From positions 1-31,327 of the forward strand of contig JAACJK010000096.1 in the NCBI GenBank assembly GCA_013368325.1: 31,327 nucleotides of DNA. Direction: 5' to 3'. Shown piece by piece: positions 21,291-30,862 of this stretch. Each line of letters begins with the position of its first letter. Position 1 is the first letter of the stretch. The stretch comes from Ephemerocybe angulata (taxonomy: Eukaryota; Basidiomycota; Agaricomycetes; Agaricales; Psathyrellaceae). The translations under genes and the position numbers were made by a program. A model generated the notes under the pieces. It searched no databases and had not been told where the DNA came from. It saw only the letters and a list, made by a program, of their open reading frames with translations.

Positions 21291-21658
21291 CTCCGCCGGC
21301 CAATGCCGCGGCCCGCCAGCCTCCTCCAAGACCTCCCACCAGATTTCGACCAGCAGTTCGCGAAGCCAATGACAAATATCGCATACCTCGAGTGCCCCGT
21401 ATCGCCCATTCTCAAGGACGACGCGGAGTCATGCAAACTCATTGAAGGCTACGGCATCCTCGCCGCGCGTCTAAGAACGAATCTGCCGACGACGGCCTCA
21501 GGGTACGTTCCGTCTTTTAAGGCGCATATATTCGTTACTAATAAATACTCTCTACTCTATAAGGCCATTCAAGATCTGAGTATCTACCAACCAAGACCCA
21601 CTATACCGGCATTCACTAGGGTTACGTTCCTTCGCTGTATCCCGGATAACCTCCTCGA

Positions 21659-22435
21659 GAATTACGACGCGGCGGACCCCAGGCACGAGCTTGTGAGAGC
21701 TCGTGCATCCTGTGCACATGCGCGCCTGGGGTCCTGTGCCACCTGGGCACGCCTCCAAGGCGGAGACTGCGACGAGCTCAGGAAAGAAACGGAGAAGGAG
21801 GAGGACGGGGTGCAGAATTACGACGCGGCGGACCCCAGGCGCGAGCTTGTGAGAGTTCGTGCATCCTGTGCACATGCGCGCCTGGGGTCCTGTGCCACCT
21901 GGGCACGCCTCCAAGGCGGAGACTGCGACGAGCTCAGGAAAGAAACGGAGAAGGAGGAGGACGGGGTGCAGAATTACGCCGCGGCGGACCCCAGGCGCGA
22001 GCTTGTGAGAGCTCGTGCATCCTGTGCACATGCGCGCCTGGGGTCCTGTGCCACCTGGGCACGCCTCCAAGGTGAAGACTGCGACGAGCTCAGGGAATGA
22101 AAAGGAGAAGGAGGAGGACGGGGTGCAGAATTACGACGCGGCGGACCCCAGGCGCGAGCTTGTGAGAGCTCGTGCATCCTGTGCACATGCGCGCTTGGGG
22201 TCCTGTGCCACCTGGGCACGCCTCCGAGGAGACTGCGACGAGCTCAAGGAAAGGGGCGGAGAAAGGCGGGGGACAGGGAGTAGCAACGCGGCGGACCCCA
22301 AGCACGAGCTTTCACGAGCTTGTGCATCCCGTGCACATGCGCGCTTGGGGTCCTATGCCACCTGGGCACGCTTCCTAGGCGGAAGCTGCGTTACAGCAGA
22401 GAGGGAAGGTGGGAGGGGAGGGAGAGATTGGTTTG
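21659..22435 (+). repeat. Five-copy 156-base tandem array with a hairpin in every unit
   Basis: Units start at 21659, 21815, 21971, 22128 and about 22,278; spacings are 156, 156, 157 and about 150. The first three units are an exact multiple of three and encode 52-residue repeats such as RASCAHARLGSCATWARLQG. Each unit has inverted arms of the type GACCCCAGGCGCG and CGCGCCTGGGGTC (for example 21,831-21,843 with 21,877-21,889) plus a smaller GTGCC/GGCAC stem. No start codon, splice context or known family supports a protein, though the frame is open from 21,240 to 22,100. Confidence 0.9.
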
Positions 22436-22599
22436 GGACGACTCGGAGCCGCCGCTCAATTTTTACGGCAACCGACGGTACACGTGACTGTGGGAATTGA
22501 TCGATGGGGTGACCGCATCATCTTTCTTTCGTTTGTCTCGGAACGCCGCTCTCTCCGTTATTCTTCCCACCCAACTCCCCAAGCCCTCTCCACCTACTA

Positions 22600-23361
22600 C
22601 ACGAGCCCACCATCCGGACTCAGGGAAAAGCCGCCAAAGAGGCTGTACCGAAATCGTCTAACAAGGTGAGCCTTATACTTTGCCTGTTTACGCTTGCTGA
22701 CTTTCCGTCGTTCTCCAGGCCGACGCCCTGCCCGATGTCTCCAAGATGCGCAACACCCGGAGTCAGGCAAAAGCCGCCAAAGAGGCTGTACCGGAGAAAC
22801 CGAAACCTCTTAACAAGGTGGGCTTTACGCCTCTATCTGCTTTACGCTCGCTGACTTCCGACGTTCCCCAGACCGACGCCAAGGTCCCCCATCCCGACGT
22901 CCCGAACCTGAACGGTCCCGCTGGGCCAAGTCATGCCCATCGTTCTCGTATAGTGTGCGATGAGGAGCACAGCCGTTCCAGACATCTCCCCGCATGACGC
23001 AGACTCCAAATCCAAGTCGTATCATCTCAATATCCTCCCAGGTACCATCATCCTCGTCGCCGGATCCCGCATCTTCGGTATGTCCCATCTCATCCCGTCG
23101 CCCCCCCCACCTCCACATTACGCTAACTACGAGCCCGCTTCTCTTCAATCGCCGATGGGTGCCTTCGACTTGAACGGGCCTCGTATTCCGCCTTCTCCTG
23201 AACCGCCTATGGAAGATAGGTCTGCGGTGGCGAAACAGGCTCGGATGGTGAAAGCGGAGAAGCACCCCTTCCCGATGGACACTATCGTATTCGGACTATT
23301 CTTTATGGTTCCTCGTGCGGGTCTCGACTTGGAGCTCCGACTTCAGCAAGGTTCAAATTAA
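22600..23361 (+). CDS. Possible small gene with duplicated exon, start unknown
   Basis: Exon pieces with matching phase: about 22,600-22,665 (RTQGKAAKEAVPKSSNK), 22,719-22,817 (ADALPDVSKM, RSQAKAAKEAVPEKPKPLNK) and from 22,872 (TDAKVPHPDVPNLNGPAG). Introns 22,666-22,718 and 22,818-22,871 have GTGAGC or GTGGGC donors and CAG acceptors. After about 22,950 the frame must change to reach an open stretch through 23,361 (YHLNILPGTIILVAGS, FDLNGPRIPPSPEP, FPMDTIVFGLFFMVPRAGLD). A GTATGT donor near 23,079 may mark another intron. No ATG is certain; one is available at 22,746. Function not recognised. Confidence 0.4.
22614..22882 (+). repeat. Tandem duplication covering an exon plus an intron
   Basis: Two copies with a period of about 143 bases. 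Each holds CAAAAGCCGCCAAAGAGGCT (GGAAAAG in the first), an exon end at AACAAG, an intron with TTTACGCTTGCTGAC or TTTACGCTCGCTGAC, and the acceptor followed by CCGACGCC. The copies are more diverged than those at 5528-5775 (several substitutions, and a coding insertion in the second). Confidence 0.75.
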
Positions 23362-24029
23362 TCCCCACTCGTACCCAGGACTGCAACCAGCCTCTATGTG
23401 AGGAGAACTCGGAGACCATCCGCACTCCGGAGCCTCGCCATCCGTTCGTTTACTAGTTGTTGGATCAAAGGAGATATGCAATGAAAACAGTAGGTGAAAC
23501 TTTGGAATGGGCACCATTAGACGCTTGACTGCCGGAAAATCCGGGACTAGTTTCTCCTGGGCGCTTCCAGTAGAACCCCGGCATGAAACACCGGGCATGG
23601 CTCATAGTGAACTATCTTTACGGCGTTTTCCGGTTTCTCTCAGCTCGACGGGTTTCGTTTAACGTTCCTTCGTACCAATATGCTTATGATTATCTCCATC
23701 GACGTACCCAGGTCACTCTGGGCTCGTCGCTCGCTGTAACATGAACGCCAACCATCTGAGATCCCATGTAAGCCAAGGCCCGACCTCCTCTCCCTGAGCG
23801 CTAAAATAGCGGCCACACTCGACACTCTCTCGAAAGTTATTTAATCCAATAGTACACCTGAAATGCTCAAGAGTCAAGACGTTGGCGACATCATCTACAT
23901 CCTCTGTGATCTGAAGTCAATGGGCTAACCTAGCTCCTCAATGAAGATTCACAAACGAAACAAGGCATAAACCACGACACGCATGACATTGGACATTTGC
24001 ATACCTAACCAACCAACCAACCATTTGAA
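23362..24029. other. Intergenic region, nothing recognised
   Basis: No gene or repeat is supported, apart from a short AACC tract (four units) at about 24,005-24,022 next to the 3' end of the following minus-strand gene. A second AACC tract lies near 25,280, on the other side of that gene. Confidence 0.4.
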
Positions 24030-24985
24030 CTACGCAAAATGTAAGACTAACATAGCTAGACCGATTCCGAACGCATAACCCGACGTCATATCAGAGTTGA
24101 CGAGTTGAAGGAAAATCAAGATAATGAACTGGTAGCGAAGCCGAGTCAATTGCTTCTTCATGACACGGATGTCTGCGAACTTGAGTGGATCCCCCTTGCC
24201 AGGCTTGGCTTCAACTTCTGCTTTCGAAGGTGCAGGAGCGGGGTTGGGAGCACGGCCCTTCGAAGGTGCAGGAGCGGGGTTGGGAGCACGGCCCTTCGAA
24301 GGTGCAGAAGCGGGGTTGGGAGCACGGCCCTTCGAAGGTGCAGAAGCGGGATTGGGAACAACCCCCTGGTCCTTCTCGGTTGTGAGTTTGGCAAGGAGTT
24401 GGGCGGCAATCTTCGACTTCGACGGCTTCGCCGGAGCCGGGTCGGGGGCGTCGTCTTCCTCGTCAATGACAATTGGCGTCTCATGGGAGCCCCCACCAAC
24501 GACTGGTGCGGAAGCGCTGTTGCCCTTTGATGAAGCTTCCTTTCCGAGACCGCTGGCGTGGGCCTGACCCTTAGAAAGGGCGTAGGTGGAGCCCCTGTTA
24601 CCTGACGGTCCTTGGGAGATCACACCGTTCGCTTCTGGATCAGTGCTTGCGTCGGCCATGCAATCGGACGTTATACGGCGACAACCCGAGCATGTTTCGG
24701 CATGCTGGGCGTACACTTCAAGCCTAGCGAGTTGAGAAACGCTGCAGTCGTTTAGATCGACGCGGCACGGTTGGCAGGTCTTGAAGTGGTCGAGGGTGGC
24801 GTTGAAACTGTGGAGAGATGAAGGGCTGATCCTAATTTATAATTAACAACAATTTGCGCTCCCTGACAAGGTAGTAGACTCACTTTCATATGCCTCTTGG
24901 TCTTGGTAGGCTTCGTGCCCATGTCAGCGAAGGTGATGGGGTGATTCTCTTGTTGGGGGAGAGGGGTGTCGATAACCACGGGCAT
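24030..24985 (-). CDS. Cys-rich, repeat-bearing protein with C-terminal membrane segment
   Basis: Exon 1 is 24,985-24,884 (MPVVIDTPLPQQENHPITFA, Lys-rich end), with a GTGAGT donor. The next exon begins near 24,831 or 24,807 and reads FNATLDHFKTCQPCRVDLND, then AQHAETCSGCRR, giving two CxxC pairs that could bind metal. The phase at this junction does not close with either acceptor, so the start is uncertain. The middle is low-complexity with GSHETPIVIDEEDD and four 12-residue repeats. The C-terminus has MKKQLTRLRYQFIILIFLQL and a second hydrophobic run before the stop at 24,030, suggesting a tail-anchored protein. No family is recognised. Confidence 0.5.
24221..24365 (-). repeat. Four 36-base coding repeats
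   Basis: TTCGAAGGTGCAG(G/A)AGCGGG recurs every 36 bases. On the minus strand each unit encodes NPASAPSKGRAP or NPAPAPSKGRAP. The number is a whole number of codons, so copy changes keep the frame. Confidence 0.85.
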
Positions 24986-25718
24986 GGGACAAGGGCTTTC
25001 AAGGGATGAGTGGTAGACGAACGCGTTTATCGAGCGGACTTATAACGCTTCCACACCTCAGTGCCACTGAATGAGCTGTGGCTTCGGTTGTTTGCGGCTT
25101 TCGTAGCGATAGCTGGACCTGCCTAATGGTCCAAGCCTTGATAAACAACGTGTCGAAAACGACAAGTAGAATGACCGAGGGCGTCGAAAACGAATGGGGC
25201 CTGCGCTCGCCACACCCAGTGATTCTGCCAATCAGGGTATCTCCACTGAAAGAGCGTGGAGCGGCCGTTCCTTTGAAACTAACCAACCAACCAACCTTGG
25301 TTGCCCAGTAGAAACAAGCGCACCCTATCACAAAATTAAAGGTCAGTGTCGAGCAAAAACCAGTATTTGTCTGGAGACGAGTATGAGGACGATCGAAGAT
25401 TATGTTCTTTAGAAAGGACATGATTCGAGCGCTCACTGATCGCCGGGAGAAAGAAAAGATCTCGAATCATGTATCATGGTGAGACATGCTAAGTGGACGA
25501 AGATTCTGTGGCCGTGTCGGTAATCACCACCACCAGTTCTTCAAACAGTCAAAAGGAGACGCTTTTAGGCGTCTCGCTAGGATACTACTTATGCTCCACC
25601 TAGAGTTGATAACTTTTTCACTACTCTGGCCACTACTCATTTCATATTGCACTGCTCAACAAGATTTTGGGTCAAATGGTAGGCCATATAGAACGGCTTA
25701 GAGCTATCTACTATTTGG
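24986..25718. other. Intergenic region between a minus-strand gene and the right arm
   Basis: No gene is supported. It includes the presumed promoter of the 24,030-24,985 gene and an AACC tract at about 25,279-25,295. Open frames on both strands here have no splice context or recognisable motif. Confidence 0.4.
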
Positions 25719-25859
25719 CGATCGGACTGCTTGACAGGCCGATAAACCCCAGAGAGCCCAAGCAGGCGCAGGCGACTCATGGGGCAGCGGTGCGTGCCGT
25801 TGTCAATTCGTCCAATTCGTCGGAATTGAGGTTCCCAGGATTGCAGCTCCGACGGTGCT
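25719..25859 (+). repeat. Dispersed repeat R, copy R4 (truncated)
   Basis: It starts abruptly at CGATCGGACTGCTTG, which matches R2 near 16,478, and runs to GACGGTGCT. It keeps the bases missing from R3 but lacks the coding half. It forms the inner end of the right arm and mirrors R3 from 25,739 onward. Confidence 0.8.
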
Positions 25860-25933
25860 AATAAGACGACAACTTCCTTCGCATGTAACGACATGGAGAG
25901 CATTTGAAGGTCATACACAGAATGAAACCTTCT

Positions 25934-26119
25934 TTCTGAAGGCCCGTCCTCCGCGAGTTTGCCTGGATATCGTCGTCCTTCCTGACCAATGCTCACTTTG
26001 CAATGCTAATCGACTCAAATGATTTGTCCAACGGAAAGGCTTTGCTCTCCGCGAGTTCGCCTGTATATCATCGTCCTGACCAATGCTCACTTTGCAATGT
26101 TAATCCAAATGATTTGTCC
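25934..26119 (-). repeat. Two-copy 90-base tandem repeat, right-arm copy
   Basis: Mirror of 19,717-19,902. Both copies of CAAATGATTTGTCC are present on the plus strand, with CCAATGCTCACTTTGCAATG between and after them. Confidence 0.85.
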
Positions 26120-26152
26120 AACCTGTGGCAAGGCTTTCGACATCATCCCAGA

Positions 26153-28735
26153 CGGACAAGTATCGGTACCAGGGCTAGCAGGCGAACTACTATGTCAGCC
26201 GCGATTACGGGCATGAATATAACAAAACTTACGAATTGCTTGCTCTCTGCCTTACAAATGACTTAGGCGGGGACCTTGGGGAACTGCCTCGAGGGAGTCA
26301 TCGAGGGCCACATTCGCTTCTCGACCATCTTACACATATCGAGGGCAGCTTTCGCAGGGATCGCCCATCCCCTCTTCAAGCAACTTGAAATCTGGAACAT
26401 CCCACGCAAGATTCTACAGCCACCGAATATCAGGATGCTGGGTAACGAGGGGATAGGAGAGTCGAAACGTACCTTCCAGCCTACTGTTGCACGAACACCA
26501 TGTCGGCGACGAGAACGAATCCGTCGAGCTTGAGTCCATAGATGCAGAAGGACGTTGATCTTCGCGGGCGGCTCGTCGACGGTCTCCTTGACGGGGATCG
26601 GCGCGCGCTCCAAGACCCTCGCCAGCTCCATCTTCTCTTCGAGACGAACCTTTCACAGGAGAGCGTCGAGCATCAATTTACCGGCCTTGACTAAAGTACA
26701 GAATAGAGGCAACTCACGGGCAACAACTTGTACTCGTTACTGAGAGCACACCCTGGCATCCCCATGTCCCCTCGCGCAGGTGCTGGTTGGTAGACCACCA
26801 TCGAGTTGTAACTGACGTAGTAGTGGCTGGCCGATGCGACCGAGCTCTGTGCCGACCGAAACGACCCCTTGCCACCGCGCTCATACTTGATGAGCTGGCA
26901 CTTCTCGAGGTGGACGGCAGCTGAGTGGATGATATCGGCGCGTTTCTGGAGGAGGGTAGGGTCGGAGGGGTCGTGGTAGTCGACACTGACGCCATAAAGA
27001 GCAGGGGAGCGGAGCATGCGAACATAGCTGAAGGAGAGCAACTCTCAGTGACCAATAGCGCAAGCAAATCAAAAGCGAACTCACCAGTAAGTATACCCAA
27101 GCCACTCTACGGCCTCCTCGCGACTCCTCACCGTACCAAGCACGATCTCAGCATTGAGATTATCCGCCAACTTGGTAACGAACTGACTCTCGATCGGGAG
27201 CTGTTAAGCAGGCTGAGGTAGTACTGTATCTCAGAGTGGTTCTGAATGATCACGCCTTCTCCAAAGGTATCGAACTGCGGGCGACCCGCACAGCCCAGCA
27301 TCTGCAGCTCATCCTGGCTGCTCATCTCGACCCAGCGACCCTTCTCCGGATTGTAGATCTGCGTGCCCTTGATGATGACGGTGTGGGCGGGAAGGTTGAC
27401 ACCCCCACGCGAGCTTGGCAGTACAGACGAGGACCTGGATGTAGCCCTCGGCGAAGAGATTATTCCTGTCTTCCCTCGACATGCCAGCGTGGTGAATAGC
27501 GAAGCCGAAGGGAGGAGGTCCTTCAGGTTGGGGTCGCGCACGTTTGAGACTTCATTGAGGAGTACCTCGCGCGTAGCACCATCGGTGAAGAAGAGACTCT
27601 CAAGGTCCACCGTGCGTTTGACCTGAACGGAGGACGTTGGTGCTGGCGCCGTCTTTGAAGGTGCAGGCTTTGCCTGGTCTGCGCCCATGGCCTTTCCCTT
27701 TGATTCTCCTGCCAGCCCCTCAGAACCAAATCCAACCCTTCTCGCGCATCGCGACCTCGACATTCACTCGCTCGTCCGCATATCAGCTTCGTACATCACA
27801 CGATGGCATCCCGGTTCTTCATGAACTTGGCGATGAGAGAAAAGGGCTGGAAGTCGAAGAGCTCCACGAGCGCGTTCTCAGCTTCCCTTGCACTCGACTG
27901 GGAGCCAAGCATGGAGGTCGTCTTATCGTCCACAGTGACGGGGTCTGGGTAGACTTCGGGAGTTTTGATGCTGAACCCAGAAGCCATCGAAGAGCGTGGC
28001 GAGACGATGTCCTTGTCCTGCCAGCCCTTGCTCGTCGAAGAAACCCCTAAATGACAAGATCCCCCTGCGGTGTCCATCTCCGGCCTCGCTCGACCTTGTC
28101 CTCCTCTTCACTCTTCTCGTCGTCGACCTCGAAGCCCTCCCGGTCCTCCTCCTCCTCCTCCCCCTCGTCAAACACCACGTTGAAGCCGAGCGTGGCGAGA
28201 CGATGTCCTTGTTCTGCCAGCCCTTGCTCGTCGACGAAAATCCCCCAATGACAAGATCCTCCCCAGCGGTGTCCATCTCTGGCCCTCGCTCGACCTTGTC
28301 CTCCTCCTCCTCCTCCTCCTCCTCCTCCTCCTCTTCACCCTTATCGTCGATCTCGAAGCCCTCCTCGCCCCCTCCTCCGAGTCCTTGTCGTCGAACGCCA
28401 CGTTGATGCCGTCCTCGATATCCGCATCCGGGTCGGTCATCGTCTCGGCTTCCGCGTTGTAATCCGTAATCTTCTTGGACAGGCCGAGCAGCTGGTCGAA
28501 CTGCCCGTTCAAAATAGGCCCCAGGATTTCCTCCACCTCCCCCTTTTTGTCAATGTCGCGCATGTCCTCGTTCTTGAGCGTCTCGAGCGCGGTGTCGGCC
28601 ACACTGCGCACGATATCCGCGCCTGCAGCAACTTCCCCACCAAGGAGAGCATGAGCTAGTAGACCTCCCTCTTCTTTGCCGTCCGGGGCGGTACGTGATC
28701 CCCTCGACGTCCTGCGTGGCCTTGACGTAGAAGCC
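26153..28735 (-). pseudogene. BRR2: BRR2-like pre-mRNA splicing helicase pseudogene, right-arm copy
   Basis: Mirror copy of the pseudogene at 17,052-19,683, with the same order of blocks, retained introns and internal deletion of the first RecA lobe. The stops corresponding to TAG at 17130 and TGA at 18040 are both present here. It carries extra changes: one base inserted in the segment matching FVGTELGRIASHYYVS (near 26,855), one near 26,790, and a shorter Glu/CTC tract. These make it slightly more broken than the left copy. Confidence 0.9.
28301..28334 (-). repeat. CTC trinucleotide tract, about 11 units
   Basis: Minus-strand (GAG)n at the mirror position of 17,455-17,538. It is shorter by about 17 units, which accounts for most of the length difference between the arms. 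Confidence 0.9.
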
Positions 28736-28915
28736 GCTCTAGAGCATCCACCCAGATTAGTCCGAAGGGGCTGTAGCACCGTGTATAGCACCACGGGAGA
28801 AGTCCTCGTTGGTGAAAATACAATGCTGAGGGAAGAAATGGTGATAAGAGAGTCTTGGAGAATGGGTTCCATCGTTCCAAGCCATGGCTTAAAGTGGACA
28901 GCGAGTTATGGGTAA

Positions 28916-29626
28916 ACAGCGCTGGGGTATGCGGGCGTCTATTTGGTGAGTTCGCCACGCGAGCAAGCCCAAGAACAAGGCGCACCTGTATCTCAACTAA
29001 GGCTACATGAACCTTATGCCCTCTCTGGAAAAAGTGTGTGTCAAGGGTATCAGGAGTAAATTAGCCCAGAGATGAGCGTAGGAGAGAAGGAAGAAGCTGT
29101 GAGCGCCTTGCCACTGGCAGTGTGAGCGCCGTCGGGGTTTCAATCCTGGGAACCTCTCACCATATCGAGTGTATTGGGCAATTCCGACGAATTGGACGAA
29201 TTGCCTGTCTGATTCGTCCACCACAACGGCTACGCACCAATGCCCTGTGAGTCACCTGTGCCTGCTTATCAGGCTTTCTGGGGTCTATCGACATGCCAAG
29301 CAGTCCGATCGAGGGTATTGAAGGGGCAAGGACACCCAGGTGAGTATAACATATGTCTATATGTCTCGAGGCCGAAGTTTGACTGTTCTCGTCCGCCAGG
29401 CTCCAAATAATGCGAGTAGAGACCACCAGAAGTGAGAATCTGGATTCCTCGTTGGGGCAAAGTACGTGGTCGGATACACGATACTGGGCTTGGTGTTGAA
29501 GTTGACGTGTTTTAGCACGCCTTGATCGTCGTCCGATCCAATTGTGAGTGTCGCGTCCCATTCTGTGAACTCCCGGACATATCTAGCCTTCGGAGACCCG
29601 TTCAAATCAGTGCCGACATCCACGGC
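28916..29626 (-). repeat. Dispersed repeat R, copy R5 (mirror of R2)
   Basis: Right-arm counterpart of R2, with the same coding half, palindrome and downstream half. With R4 it flanks the right BRR2 pseudogene as an inverted, inward-facing pair. Confidence 0.85.
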
Positions 29627-29706
29627 TATGAAGATATGGTGTCAACATCATCCCCTGGACCGCCTTCTCCCTCTAGTCTTGCTGTTGTTTCCCAAGGCCC
29701 GAGAAC

Positions 29707-30862
29707 TTGAAGGCTAGGCTTGAGCGAAGGATTGACATGGGTGGAGGCCGACGATCGTCTTCACCCTTGCTGGAAGGTCGGTCGCCTATCAACCCTCTCC
29801 CCCGTTTACCTTTTTTAACGTGTTCTGATGACTGCTTGATTCTAGGATCTTTCGGGGTTTAGTAATCCGTCGAGCTCCAGTACGTCCCCATCTCATCAAG
29901 GTCGAGTTCCAAACTGAGTCCTCCGAAGCAGATAGATCAAGCTCAACGCCACCCACCCCTTCGTACATGCCGGCGTTCTCGTCTTCCCCAGATCCCACTC
30001 TATGGATCCGCAGCGCTTCATCTCACCGTTGCCTTGCACCGTTGAATCGATATCTACACGCCGAGACCCTGAAACTGCTCGCACCACCGTTTTACCCAAT
30101 ATTTGAATATCTACGCCAGCCCGTCTTGCCAGAGACACGTCGCCGCCTAACATATACGGCTTTTACGCAACGGCGACCCCGCTATCGACGCACCGGCGGC
30201 ACTTGATGTGTCGTAAGTCCTCTTGCCCTCCGCTTTCCCTCTTCGAACTCCAGCTGACATGTCGCGGGCACCCGCTTCCAGAGATGCCGCGTTCGCCTTC
30301 AAGAGACCACAGCTACCCTTCCTGCACCGCGATCGAAACAGAAGATGTCCGCTTCGGCCCCTTTCAACCCCCTGATGAGCGCTTTCCGTTTTTTCCGAGT
30401 TTTCCCCCCTCTCGCCGTCTATGTCCCTCCCTTTCCCACTCGAGTCGGGATGTGATCTCGCTCTACACCTTCTACCTTTCTCATCTCCAACGCCTTCAAC
30501 AGTCCAACTATCCGGGGCACGCTTTCCAAATTTGTGGAATACCTAATCGAGGCAAAACCGCTTGTCGCGCAAGTGAGAGTGCTAGTGCTCCACGACAGGG
30601 TCCTGGCTGGCACACTGCTCACTCGGGATTAATCAAACGGACCCATCCCTCCACCCCAAACCCGAAGAACGCGTCAAAGACGATCGTGTTATGCTCCCAG
30701 GTGGACATCCCTTCCGACACGCTCAGGGATTACGAAGGAGTAGGAGACCACCTTTCTGCGATTGGCATAGAGCTCGCTTTTCGCTGCGTGTTCCTTAAAG
30801 CTACCGCAGCACTGGTGGTTGACTGGCCTGGAGAGCTGGAACTAGCACCTATTTTGGCGTAG
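29707..30862 (+). pseudogene. Remnant of an unidentified multi-exon gene, right-arm copy
   Basis: Mirror of the remnant at 14,934-16,070. A GTAAGTCC donor lies at about 30,209 and an AG acceptor region precedes the ATG of MSRAPASRDAAFAFKRPQ at 30,259. One-base differences from the left copy change which frame is open (for example near 29,861 and 29,958), so the long open frame at 30,203-30,862 differs from that in the left arm. Family not recognised. Confidence 0.4.

Noticed and set aside
21552..22070. 172-codon minus-strand repeat protein
   Set aside because: Reverse-strand shadow of the 156-base array; no independent support.
24999..25436. 145-codon minus-strand open frame
   Set aside because: No recognisable motif, no splice context, and it overlaps the presumed promoter of the gene starting at 24,985.
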